A DNA stretch of 21,940 nt. It comes from Terana coerulea (taxonomy: Eukaryota; Basidiomycota; Agaricomycetes; Polyporales; Phanerochaetaceae). The notes beneath the pieces were generated by a model. It was not told the origin of the DNA, ran no database searches, and saw only the letters and a list, made by a program, of their open reading frames with translations. Of this stretch, positions 11,324 through 21,189 are shown piece after piece; the first letter of the stretch is position 1; each line of letters opens with the position of its first letter. The position numbers and the translations under genes were made by a program. Location of the stretch: the NCBI GenBank assembly GCA_024811115.1, contig JAKOGH010000999.1, positions 1 to 21,940 of the forward strand, written 5' to 3'.

Positions 11324-11805
11324 CTGACAATCGCAAAAGCGGACTCCGCCAGGGCATTCATCGCTACCCTCAGGTTCATACAAAAGTTCATGACACACAG
11401 TCCCGCATACAGTGGAATGTATGGCAACTGCAGTGAGATCTCAGGCCGGTCGGTGCTCAGGATGAGCGACCTGTTCAGGGCTCGGGCTAAGCGACAAAGG
11501 CTGAAAAATGAAAACGAACATACAACTTGTTCGACGGAGCACGCATAATGATATCCAACGCGATATATAATATTCAGAGCAATGTACGCGATGCGAGGCA
11601 AACCCTGCGAGGAACGGACCAGTGTCGACGTCGACGTAGAGAGGAGAAAGCAGATTGAGACAAGCGCCAGCTTGGGTGGCGGGGTGGTCGGGCGCCGGGG
11701 CGAGGAAGCAGTCCAATGGCCGAAAAAGGCAGGTGAGGTGGTTGGGAACGTGACCTGTCCGTGACCCCGTTGACTGGCAATAAACAGACTGCCAGCCGCA
11801 CCGCG

Positions 11806-11880
11806 TATAAATACCTCGCCCGCATCCCCCTCTCTCCTCACCAGCTCCTTCTCTCCTCTCCTCTTCCTTCCCCTCCCCGG
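11806..11880 (+). promoter_or_regulatory. TATA box plus CT-rich initiator in the left arm, facing inward
   Basis: TATAAATA at 11806-11813 is followed by about 60 nt dominated by C and T. The same arrangement, reverse-complemented, lies at 19571-19578 and just below it in the right arm. Any transcript would run toward 12,515 and into the BTB interval. No open frame downstream is conserved between arms, though donor-like GTACGT and GTGCGT sites occur at matching positions (12,400 and about 18,970). It may drive a non-coding or lost transcript, or act as a divergent promoter with the gene remnant on the other side. Confidence 0.5.
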
Positions 11881-11962
11881 GCCTGCTGGGTGTGCGGCGG
11901 GAGGTCTCTCGGCATGGCGTCTCTGTGGGTAGCACCTTGCCCGCTCGACTCGTCGTCCACGT

Positions 11963-12052
11963 CTGGGTCCACCCACCAAGACATGTGCCAGCGGTGGCAT
12001 GGATGCGCCAAGGGCCTTAGTGCCCGTTAACCTCCATGACCTCGGTACCCAG
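11963..12052. repeat. 90-bp nearly identical block, left copy
   Basis: Comparison with the reverse complement of 19331-19420 shows 88 of 90 positions identical, while surrounding sequence in the arms is clearly more diverged. The block begins CTGGGT and ends ACCCAG, which are reverse complements of each other. One of its frames reads MDAPRALVPVNLHDLGTQ in both arms, but upstream frames are not conserved. Confidence 0.85.
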
Positions 12053-12515
12053 GCGCGGCGCTCGAGCTGAGAACGTTGCGGCATCCGTGTCCATGGACTT
12101 CGCTTGCCAGTGTCCTCCCAACAGTCCGTGCATCCCCAGGTTCGCTCAGTACTCTCCCTCCCCTCTAAGCGACCGCGGCGTATGACGGGTAGGCCTTGCC
12201 TCTCAGTGGAGGTGCAGGATGTGTCGGGTCCTTGTGGGCTTTAGTGTTGCGAGAAGTGGCGGCGTGCTGGATGCTGGCCTCAGCGCGTCGTTGCCTACGT
12301 CCACGCCACGAGATTCTTGGCCCTGTATCTCGCTGTTTGACTCACCCCGTACTGCACTGCGCCGAGGTCGCTCCGCCTCTTGTTCAAGTATATCAGGTAC
12401 GTCCCCGAGGGAGGGCGAACACTATTTGGTGTTTGTCCTGGTGTGGACCTCTGCGCGGTCTTCGGGATTAGTACCTCCTTGTGAGGGAAGCCAACACACA
12501 CCTTAATTTTCTTCG

Positions 12516-13648
12516 TAGTCTTCTATACGTAGCACTTGACAATACACTTGCGTACTTGTCCGATCTAAAACGCAGCAGCCAGCTCGAGCGGAACGCAATG
12601 CGTAAGCGAAAGGCTTTCGGATGGCAAGTGACTACGCGGTGCTCACTTCAAGAGTTTATACTATAGCGTTGACGTCGAGTGACTCCGTCTCCTCCGGCTT
12701 CCCGTATGCGTTCCGAAGCAGTGACGCAAACGAGATGTTCGTCGAGTCGACGCCGTCCCTTCTTTGTCTGCTTCTCACCCACATCTCGCAGCTCTGCAGA
12801 ATTGAATGAGCTAGTGACATGCGCTAGAAGCGCCATATACATACCACTAACAGCTTGTTGCTGCCGCTTTAGGACGCTGCGAGGCCTTAACGTATCTCCC
12901 AGTGAGGCCGTCAGAAAACTCGGTTACTGTTCGCGTCTGCGCGAACAAACCAGCTCCTTACCACTGACATGGCGGATTTCAGCGTCCAAACGCAAGGTCC
13001 TGGTCCGAGTATGCTTTGCCGGACTTGAACGTTATACCTTGCTCTTAGCGTGTCAGTCGAAAACAAGTGAAGCCACTCGATCGGACTCTACGCCAGCCGT
13101 TCTCGCGAGCAGTCGTTTGCGAGGCGGAGTCAGTGAAAAGGCCTTCGTTGAGGTTGCCCAGACTCACCGAAAATCGAAGGCTGATACATGACCGCCTTCT
13201 ACTCCATGCAACCATATCCAAACCGTAAGTACTTCTGTACACTGTCGATAGTGTCGCGTCTGAAGCGGGTTCTACCATGCGGTCCATCAGGAGACTAAAC
13301 GCCCGAGCAGTCGCTGAGGTTGCAGCGGGTAGACACGGGTAGACACGAGTAAATTAAAAGGTCTAAGGAGTACAAATGGTGCACTTATGCTGCAAGAGAA
13401 GGAGACCGAACTGGGTTCATTCGCGCGGGAAGTGCTCACAGAAGGGGGTATCCATTGACGAAATCCTGTGTACTACGAACGAGCTGTCCTTATCTGTCCA
13501 CGCTGCCCTCAGTTGCCCCCGTGAAATCACCAGCAAGACACTCTCAGAGGTCAAACCGGAGCTTTCAAATCTGCCTCGTTATAGTGTCGAAACATGGCAC
13601 CAGAATGAGGAATAGAAGCTAAGCTTTCTTGCATGATACCGCTCAGTG
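12516..13648. other. Interval between left arm and BTB gene, no supported gene
   Basis: Scattered open frames on both strands carry no recognisable motif and have no convincing start or splice context. A short direct repeat, GGGTAGACACG, occurs twice in a row at about 13,325. The end of this interval would hold the 3' UTR of the BTB gene read leftward from 14,666. Confidence 0.4.
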
Positions 13649-14666
13649 CTAGACGGACATACCATTGTTTTCGCCTTCCTCCAGTCTGAGTTGTGTGCAT
13701 ATGACCTTCCACTCCAGCAATCCAAAACATCCGGGAAGGTCGTTCCATACCATGATGCGCCCTCTCTTAATGGTCTTCTTAACCTTCACCCGACATGCCT
13801 TGCAGAAACGACGATAAGTCTGTTCTTCAAAGTATTGCAAGGGATTCATGAAGCAAGATTCTTGAAGCATGTCCAGGATGAATTCATGTCCTTGGTACAC
13901 CGAGCGTCATTCCGGGGGCATCCGTCTGACTTGATTTCGGAGAAGACGAGAGCTCGGGCGTGCTGCTCAAGAACCGTCTTGCCTAGCCGCAAACGACGAG
14001 CAACCTCAGGAGAGAGAGCTAGACCTGGAGGGAGAACTGGCGCTGTTCCATCTTCAGTGGCGATTGGATGAACGACGCAGAGAAGGAGGAGACAGAGGGG
14101 CAGCAGAAACGGTGCGAAGGCGTCGGCAGCGTTGGCAAGGGTGACGACATTCGCAAGAGTGACCGATGGGTCACGAAGCTCTTCGTGTCCGTTGTTGTGG
14201 ATAGAGACAATTGCGAGGGAGGGGTTGATGGGGAACCATTTCAAAAGGGCAATTAAAGCATGGCGTCTAAGGCTGCTGATACCGTACTTGCTCGCGAACT
14301 TCAGGGTATAGGTCGATAGAGCCAAATCGTCTTCAAACAGCTGACAAGTGCTGCGAAAAGGTCAGCTCTGCACACGAGCGCATGAATACAGTTTACGTAC
14401 CGCTTGTTTGTGACGTTGTATAGCCAGTCAAGAAATCTGTGAACGTCCGGGGCCATATCGCCTTGAAGAACCACCAGAGGAAGGCCGTCATACATTGCTT
14501 CGGGGAAGTTGGCAGGAAGGTTTAGGAGGTCCTTGAAAACTGTAGACTGCGCCTTCAGACGACTGGAATGAACACGAAAGACAGTTTGCTCGGCCTGAAG
14601 AACCAGTGAGGCATCGTCGAACCACAGCTCAGAGCATTGGACTAGAGCGTTTTGATCAGAGCGCAT
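13649..14666 (-). pseudogene. BTB/POZ domain protein, paralogue of 17,477-18,489, with a frameshift
   Basis: BTB/POZ domains mediate protein-protein dimerisation, and fungi have many such genes of unknown role. Exon 1 is 14666-14401 (ATG 14664-14666). The 50-nt intron 14400-14351 (GTACGT...CTGACCTTTTCGCAG) is followed by exon 2 from 14350. The N-terminal 90 residues show the fungal BTB pattern: ELWFDDASLVLQAE, FRVHSSRL, YDGLPLVVL, FLDWLYN. A long helical region with a hydrophobic stretch (FAPFLLPLCLLLLCVV) follows. The C terminus (FCKACR...W.DLPGCFGL) matches the CxxC and W-LP-FGL ending of the paralogue. One base appears to be missing: the first frame stops at 13846, and the family C terminus continues in another frame, overlapping from about 13,900 and ending at 13649. 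With the base restored, the length would equal about 322 residues, against 318 in the intact paralogue. A sequencing error cannot be excluded. Confidence 0.8.
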
Positions 14667-15837
14667 ATTGGCGTGTTACGTAGTGGGATGGGTTGCGTTC
14701 CAGAGTATGCGCCGGTGCCAGAAATCGGGTCGAGTCGCAACTGCAGGCAAAAGCTGAGAGCCAGATGCGTAGGGTAACGAAAAGTTATGTGTAGCCGACA
14801 GAGCGAATATAGCTGGTCGAGCGTATGTCGTCTGGAGCTGCTCAATTATAGGGAGTTGAGCCAGGAATTAGGAGCGTGTCGGTCTGTGTGGTTTGGTGGC
14901 GCGTTGACGGTTGCGGAAGGAAAACGAAACAAAAGCGCTTGAGACCTTTCGAACATCAGCGAGCTTGTGCTTGTGCCGAGTGTTGCCGAGTGCGGCGAGT
15001 GCCGGACGCTGAGCGCTGAGCATCGCTGACTGCCAGTGCACACTGCAGACAACGCGATCTTCAAGTTACCCTCGACACCACCCAACCCTCGTCTGACATA
15101 TCGCGATACATGTCCTCAACGCCGTCTCCAGTTTTCCTTCGGCGCAGCTACGACTCCGAGGGAGCAAGACATCTCGGGTTATCTTTATCCTGGCTATATT
15201 GGTGTGTTGCGCTTTCCTCATTCGTTTGCCGGTTCCATACTGTATAATAACATCTTCCTACAGCCTCTGCATGTCGCGCTTGGCTGGACTTTGATATGTA
15301 GCGTTTTCACCAGCCTTGATGTGTTTATTGACCCGACTTTACTGGTGCGTTCTACCGGCTGCATGCTGTCCGTTCGTTCGCTTTCCTGACTGATGTACTT
15401 GTGATAGACTATGCACATGAAGACAGGTCATGCAGTGAGCGGCAATGCATGATGGGAATGCGATTTTGAGCCACCAAGAATGCCAAGACAACCTGTGCAC
15501 ACTCGTGCCTCTGGTCACGACGAATTTTGGCGATGGAAACGGACAACTTGGCCGCAAGTATTCTCACATCTGGACCAAGCGCTAGCGACGCTCGCAGGAT
15601 ATTATTTTGCCTGCATGGCCGCGAGACACAGCCTCAAGCAGTGCCAGGTATCGCTAGAGGTATCGCAGCCCAATCCTACCACGAGTCGCCAAACACGCAG
15701 GACGAAGTGTACCACTTCACATCATTGCACGTTTTCTTCCAGTCCGATGCGGCGTTGTAGTGAAGCGTGTGGAAGAATATGCGTGCCTGGTCATTGGACG
15801 ACGCATGCGCGATTGGCCGCACTGCAGCACGAGTCCC
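14667..15837. other. Upstream region of the downstream BTB gene, no supported gene
   Basis: On the minus strand a TATA-like CTATAATT lies at about 14,850, and a pyrimidine stretch closer to the ATG could serve the BTB gene as promoter. Plus-strand frames at 15036-15389 and 15480-16025 have no motif, and the latter runs into the repeat copy that starts at 15,838. Confidence 0.35.
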
Positions 15838-16698
15838 TAGCCTGCTCGTCCAACGCCGGGTCCCGTCGCTGTCGGCCATCAACGCCGTTGCCGCATTGCT
15901 CGTTGGTATGCGAGTGTGCGTCTGGACTCTGGCGTAGCTCGCCGCGGCGTCCTGTGGAAAACGGACAGACTATAGAGCAGAGGTGCGGTCGTTCCGACTC
16001 GGAACTTGTTATTGCAGGTGACTGAAGAACGTCGGCAGCCTTGCGAACGCAGGAGCCTGCTTAGAAATCTCTCGAACGGCCTACGCGTAGCGGCCTGGCA
16101 TACTTCCGGCTAGCTCGACCGGCGATGAGTCCGTCGAGGCTGTCACCGCAGCAAACGTCGCTGTCGGTCTACACTCGGATGTGCGCGCGTGCGTCGAGTG
16201 CGGGTGGAAGCGGCATTCTGCAGCGGTCGACGAAATCCTGGGACAGTGCGTACTCTTTCCCTAAAAGTTGCATTCATGGGTACTTATTAAGGAATACCAG
16301 CCAAACCGCCTCTAGAACGCAAGAGCGGACGCACCCGCACCGCAATCTGCGCCACTCACGTATACTCTCCGCGATACTCATCTTTGCCATTCGCCATACT
16401 GCAGCTGCATTGGGAGAAGGCCCGTCCTCGATCTGGAAGCGTTTATATGGCGTCTTCGCGCTCGGGATTGCTATGCGCGGGAGGACTGCTGCACAATATG
16501 TTTACCGAGTATCGCACGCTTTCTGGCGACCTTTGACATGCGTCAAGGCCGTGCCGCACATTGTCAAAAGAACTCATGGTCGTCGAACGCGAATACGCCA
16601 CCCGATGCTACACTGAGGAAGATGACCTGGTGAGTCGTTTGGCTGATAACTTGGCCATACCAACACTGCATCCGTACTGACATCAGTTCATACCGCAG
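15838..16698 (+). repeat. Partial copy of the repeat's far end, interrupted by about 510 bp
   Basis: The plus strand at 15838-16080 aligns with the minus strand of 10,884 to about 10,640. Shared pieces include GCCTGCTCGT, GTCTGG...CTCTGGCGTAGCTCGC, AGAGCAGAGGTGCGGTC and GAAGAACGTCGG. Alignment stops at TCGAACGG (16072) and resumes after TCGAACGC (16583), continuing through GATGCTACACTGAGG and a canonical intron (GTGAGTCGTTTGG...CTGACATCAGTTCATACCGCAG, ending at 16698). That intron is also present in the left repeat at about 10,491-10,556. The roughly 510 bp between the two TCGAACG motifs have no match in the left copy. Confidence 0.7.
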
Positions 16699-17476
16699 TC
16701 TAGTCACTCGTGGAGCAAGGCATCGAGCTGCCTGAGCACCTCGAAGCTGCAGTGTTCATGTTAGTTCTCAGGCTGCATCGTCACTGATACATCAATCAAG
16801 TGCTGCCTCGAATTGCGTCGCCATCGCTCGAAGAGAGCTCGTTGCTGCGTCCTGCAACACCGTCGCGCTTGCTTTCCTTTCGATCAAGGTTGCGTGCAAC
16901 GTTTGCGAGCGGACTATGCACACGGACCTTGCCAACCTCCGGTTATATTGTACGTTCCTCAGTATACCGCCTCTCACTCTCGCATTCCGTAGCTCACGTT
17001 TTTCACTCTAGAAACGGGGTCTCTGATACCGCTCAAACGTGTGCAGCAAATTTGCAATAGTCGCTGAAGCCTGTATCCGCATGCCATTACGCCCAAGCAG
17101 GTTGAATACGGATCGAAATAGGCAGCGGTTGGGAATACCAGCTAATCGGATACAATAAACAATATTCTACCACCTCCGAGCAAAGGTATGAAGCTGTGAG
17201 AAGGTATTACATCGAACGCTTTGTTGAGAACACCATTGCGGCCATAATAATAATAGAATATGTTTTTCCAGTACATGAACATGACCTCACACCTATTTAT
17301 GTCCATACAAGACGCTCTGACCGAGGAAGGATATGACAGTCGTAGTGGATCATGATTCATTCTTGACTGGTACGCCGCTGAGTTACCTGATATTTGCGCA
17401 AATCTACCAAGAAATAATCCAGTGCATGTCATCGGAAATAGAGCTGAAGCACTTACTGTCTCAAGTCCTGCTGCCG
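16699..17476. other. Interval before the intact BTB gene's 3' end, no supported gene
   Basis: The first 60 bases resemble, weakly, the exon that follows the shared intron in the left repeat. The rest shows no coding pattern. AT-rich sequence with AATAAA on the plus strand near 17,154 and several TTATTATT runs at about 17,245 lies downstream of the BTB stop codon. It is a plausible 3' UTR and polyadenylation region for that minus-strand gene. Confidence 0.35.
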
Positions 17477-18489
17477 CTACCCCTCCCTTCCTTTGTCCTG
17501 GTCTTCCCCAACCAACGTGGTCCATGCCCGAAGACCGAAGGCCAAGGGAAGTTTGTCCCATGCCTGCTTGCGGCCAGTCTGGTACTCTGTTCGCATTCGG
17601 TGAGAGCATAGCGCGCACAGGTTATCAAGATCGGGAGCTCTTAAGAAGGGATTGCAAGGTAGATTCTTTTTGACTGGCGCAGTCAGGATGTTGATCTTGT
17701 TCCGGAGTGCGACACATTCTTTGTTGTTAGCGGGGCAAGTACCAGTGAGAAAGCCTTGAAAGACGACGTCAGTGGTGAGCTTTCCGATCATCGCTTTGCC
17801 CTGAGTAACGGCTTGCATGACATTCGGCGAAGGGACAATATCCTTGGCACCATACTTGAGGGGGACTTGGTCGTCTAGCTGGGGATCGACAAGACACAGG
17901 AAGAGGAGAACGGCAGGAAGAAGAGAGTGCGCGCAGAGGTCCGCGACATTGGCAACCGCGAGCACTGTTGGACGATGGAAGGCCGTCGCATCTGCATTCT
18001 TGACCGAGACCCAGCTGGCGACTAAGGCGTCGTACCCTTCCAGAGTGGGCGGGAAATACTTGGACAAATGCCGCAACGCACTTGCGTAGATGGCGGGAGC
18101 CTTGAGCATGTCGCCGAGACGGAGCATGCTAATAGCAGCATGAACATCTGAGAGTCTGGTAGAAGAATATCTTGGGGCAAATCAGCCTCTCATCTCGCAG
18201 CATGAAGGTGTCAGGGCATTACGCACTCTGGATCAAGGATGGCGCACAGGAAGTACCGCAGGTCAGCGGCAGACACACCATACAGGTAAACCACCGGAAG
18301 ACCATCGTAGCGTGCTTGCGGTGTATCGAAAGCCGCCGAAATACGTTCAACGAGCGGGGCAGAGTAGCGTTCGAACGAGCTTCTATGGACACGAAACATG
18401 ACGTTCTCGGCTTGCAGAATAACGTTTCCGTCGTCGTACCAAAACTCCGTGCTGTTCACCGGCAGCTGGGCGGCGGCGGCGATATCCAT
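17477..18489 (-). CDS. BTB/POZ domain protein, intact, 318 residues
   Basis: Two exons, 18489-18227 and 18170-17477, join in phase across a 56-nt intron (donor GTGCGT, acceptor GCCCCAAG). The ATG at 18487-18489 was chosen because the frame upstream has no other ATG. Residues about 12-95 form the BTB domain in its fungal form: EFWYDDGNVILQAE, FRVHRSSFERYS, YDGLPVVYLYG, YFLCAILDPE. The rest is mainly helical with a hydrophobic segment (LLPAVLLFLCLV). It ends in a conserved tail with CALC and the WDKLPLAFGL motif, seen in many basidiomycete BTB proteins. These proteins are thought to act in protein-protein contacts; no catalytic residues are expected, and the partner is unknown. It is a clear paralogue of the gene at 13,649-14,666, on the same strand and with the intron at the equivalent codon. 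Of the two it is the one likely to be functional. Confidence 0.9.
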
Positions 18490-19330
18490 GTTGAGAACAA
18501 GATGATGTAATGCCAATGTAGATGGAGCGACAGCTTCAACGGGATAGGTGAGCGGTGAGATCTTGAGGTCGAGCTCAGCCAGACGTGAAGGTTATGAACT
18601 GAAGTTGAGCTGAAGCGCGTCGGGATGATGGGGTCAGGCATGTACTCAAGCGCTTAGGAGGCCCGGGCCGCACGCTTCGCTACACTGAACGCCAGCCATC
18701 CCGAGCTTACTCCCTCCCGAGCATGAGCTTTCTCAAGTCAGTGATCATAAATGTACAGTTGCAGTCTCAGGCTCACACGGATAGGTAAATGACAGTTTAA
18801 AGGTATTGCATTTATGCTCAATGAATCAATAACAGCTAAGCTCCAGTGCAAAATGCGAAGAATTTTAAGTGTGTTGGTTTCCCTCACAAGGAGGTACTTA
18901 TCCCGAAGACCACGAAAGGTCCGCACCAGGACAAACACCAAATGGTGTTCGCCCTCCCTCGGGGACGCACCTGATACTTATACTGGAACAAGAGTCGGAG
19001 GCTCGGAGCGACCTAGGCGCAGTGCAGTACGGGGTGAGTCAAACGGCGAGGTGCAGGGGTCAAGATGCTCGTGGCGTGGACGTAGCAAGCAACGGCGCAC
19101 TAGTACTGAGGCCAGTATCCAGCACACCGCCACTTCTCGAAGCACTTGATCGACGAGGACCCGACACATCCTGCACCTCCACTGAGAGGCAGGACCTACC
19201 CGTCATGCGCCGCGGTCGCTTAGAGAGAAGGGAGAGTGCTGAGGGGACCTGTGGATGCACGGAATGTTGAGAGCACACGGCAGGCGAGGATCATGGACAT
19301 CCCAGGCCACTCAAGCTCGGACGTCTACGG

Positions 19331-19420
19331 CTGGGTACCGAGGTCATGGAGGTTAACGGGCACCAAGGCCCTTGGCGCATCCATGCCACCGCTGGCACAT
19401 GTCTTGGCGGGTGGACCCAG
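19331..19420. repeat. 90-bp nearly identical block, right copy
   Basis: This is the reverse-complement partner of 11963-12052 with two mismatches. The flanks immediately outside it diverge at once (GGCGTAGACG against the left arm's sequence), so the block stands out from the arm around it. Confidence 0.85.
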
Positions 19421-19509
19421 GGCGTAGACGAGGAGGAGAGTGGCAAAGTGCTCTTTCTCATGTGACGCCGTGCCGAGACTCTCCCGCCGCACACCCAGCA
19501 GGCCGGGGA

Positions 19510-19578
19510 GGGAAGTAAGAGAGAGAGAGGAGAGGAGGAGCTGGTGAGGAGAGAAGGGATGCGGGCGAGGTATTTATA
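19510..19578 (-). promoter_or_regulatory. TATA box plus CT-rich initiator in the right arm, facing inward
   Basis: TATTTATA at 19571-19578 reads TATAAATA on the minus strand. The purine-rich stretch at 19,510-19,560 is the CT-rich initiator on that strand. Transcription would run toward 18,853 and the intact BTB gene, the mirror image of the left arm. Confidence 0.5.
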
Positions 19579-20037
19579 CGCGGTGCGGCTGGCAGTCTGT
19601 TTATTGCCAGTCAACGGGGTCACGCACGGGTCACGTTCCCAACCACCTCACCTTCCTGATTCGGCTCGTTGTGCCGCCCGACACATTTGCCGCCGGCTGC
19701 CCGCCCTCGCTGGCGCTTGTCTCATTTTCCTTCTCCTCTCTGCGTCGACGCCGACGCTGGTTCGTTCCTTGCAGTGTTTACTTCACATTGCGTATATCGC
19801 TCTGAATATCGTTATGTGTGTGCTTTGGAACAACTTTTATGTTCCTTCTCATTTTCCAGCCTTCGTCGCTCAGCCCAAGCCCTGAACAAGCCGCTCATCC
19901 TGAGCCCCGACCGGCCTGAGATTTCGGTGCAATTGCCATGCATTGCTCTGTATGCAGAAATGCGCGTCGTGGTCCTTTTTGCTTGAGTCTGAAGGTAGCG
20001 ATGAATGCTCCGGCAAAATCCGCTTTGCGATTGTGAG

Positions 20038-20095
20038 GTCCGTACCTTGCATACGTGTAAGGTCACCTTCCACTCACGTTTAATATTTTTACCAG
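20038..20095 (+). other. Conserved 58-nt intron in the repeat-borne gene remnant (right copy)
   Basis: The donor GTCCGT follows GATTGTGAG and the acceptor is TTTTTACCAG. Length, phase and flanking codons match the left copy (11266-11323) and nearly match the third copy (21269-21324). Confidence 0.6.
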
Positions 20096-20640
20096 GCTGT
20101 GCACTTATCTCATTCGATGACCATTATTCAATTTCCCTTTAAGCATAGCGCTTGCCCTCGGAGCACGGATGTCCTCACCTCTACTCCGTACCCCTCTACA
20201 ATCCCTGTGCTGCGCTCGCCGCAGTCTATATTCATCTCACCGGAGAACAGTCCATGGCCTCGCATGAGACGCACGAAAGCATGATACCCCAGTTCGTCCT
20301 TCTTTCACTCCTGCGGTGGCTATTGATATTCCTCTCGAGCTAGCTCTGCGCGAGAACTTTGCGGTTGACAACCTGGAACTTGAACCAACTGACCTAAGTC
20401 GTCTGGAGCACCACCGTGCGAAGCGCATGTGTTCATCAATTTTTCTACTCTTTCATGCTCATCGCAAATTTCTACTGGGTGCTCGGCAACCATCGCTAGC
20501 GGTGCTCTCCCTCTGCACCACTGCGCTCAGAATTGTCGTCATTGGCGCGCGCATCATCTCACTGGCTTACACTCTTTTCTCTCCTCGCTGCGGACCGGAC
20601 AATTCGTCTTGATCATTACTCAGCTGCGCTTTGACTAGGT

Positions 20641-20879
20641 GGGTGGTACTCCTGTCTGTGAACTCCCACAGCGCCGACAGCCTTTGTAGGTTGACGTATT
20701 AGTTGGACTCCATTGCCTAGTGGGCGTGAATCATGATTCCGCCGTCCAGGGTGTTGCACCACATTAATATTGGGGCGCAGCCTGGTATCTCACCTCTCTT
20801 TCCTTAGCAAGCTCTACTCCGCAAGCACCGATGCACACCTAACCACCACCGACCCTGCCGGTACACCAGCCAGCTCAGC
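20641..20879. other. Sequence between repeat copies, no supported gene
   Basis: No open frame or repeat match is evident. The stretch separates the right arm from the next two partial copies of the same family. Confidence 0.3.
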
Positions 20880-21005
20880 TTCCATGAGATGATATGGAAC
20901 ATGACGTACCAGTATGTTGTCGTTTCTTCCTTTTTGACAATCTCTGACGCTACCCTCGAGCTGGCCCCTTCGCGCTCAGCAGCCTGAACCTGAACCTTTG
21001 CGTCA
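20880..21005 (+). repeat. Short fourth fragment of the repeat family
   Basis: The segment around GACAATCTCTGACGCTACCCTCGA (20,936-20,960), followed by GAACCTGAACC, matches the third copy at about 21,550-21,620, where the same words occur with a few changes. It begins with a donor-like GTATGT and contains a CTGAC branch-site-like word, so it probably covers the second intron of the gene remnant. Confidence 0.55.
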
Positions 21006-21189
21006 CATTACATCCATCGCTATTTCTCGTGGAATTTCGGCAGGGTTTTCGCGAAGTTGAGGTATGTGTATCTCTCCATTGCTACCCGTTATCGCTTAGC
21101 CTGAGCCTTGAATGTTAAGCAGGTAGCTCTTCCAGAGAACCGACGAGTTTGAGCTCTCACAGCCGCTGGCAGAAGCAGTTTTGTATGCG

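Larger units (their letters stand above)
10491..12515 (-). repeat. Left copy of the long repeat (inverted relative to 18,853-20,640)
   Basis: Read on the minus strand this stretch aligns with the plus strand from about 18,853 to 20,520. Matching blocks fall in the same order: GCGTATGACGGGTAGG (12,178) with its counterpart near 19,210, the TATA/CT-rich segment, and the conserved intron at 11266-11323. The segment around 11,060-10,890 has TTTGCGGTTAGCAACCTGAA where the right arm has a near match. The outer part (10,884-10,491) instead matches the plus strand at 15,838-16,698. The minus strand carries fragments of a multi-exon gene of unknown function. One extra T before the conserved intron, and later stops, break it. 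A 320-residue open frame at 11122-12084 is not kept in the other copy, so I do not call it as a gene. Confidence 0.8.
18853..20640 (+). repeat. Right copy of the long repeat (inverted relative to 10,491-12,515)
   Basis: The reverse complement of about 18,853-19,215 aligns with 12,515-12,178. The promoter-like part, the 90-bp block, the conserved intron and the LELEPTDLSRLEHHRAKR-coding stretch all match the left arm in order. Past about 20,520 it stops resembling the left arm and instead matches the third copy (21,740 onward). Its gene remnant, read on the plus strand, gives GSDECSGKIRFAIVR before the 58-nt intron (20038-20095). After the intron the frame meets TGA within eight codons. Further on, DVLTSTPYPST and SPQSIFISPENS match the left copy in the same frame. 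No transposase or other known domain was recognised. Confidence 0.8.

Noticed and set aside
11122..12084. A 320-residue open frame on the minus strand of the left arm
   Set aside because: It runs antisense through the TATA/CT-rich segment and is not kept open in the right arm. The better-conserved frame changes at an extra T just before the shared intron, so it is probably a chance frame in GC-rich sequence.
12679..13191. A 170-residue plus-strand frame downstream of the left arm
   Set aside because: The composition is Ser/Arg-rich and irregular, with no domain, no promoter and no conservation in the window.
15480..16025. A 181-residue plus-strand frame between the BTB genes
   Set aside because: Its second half is the repeat copy starting at 15,838 and the first half has no recognisable motif or splice context.
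10491..20640. Reading the two arms as long terminal repeats of one retrotransposon
   Set aside because: The arms are inverted, not direct. There is no gag, protease, reverse transcriptase or integrase between them, and they carry shared introns, which argues against an LTR element.
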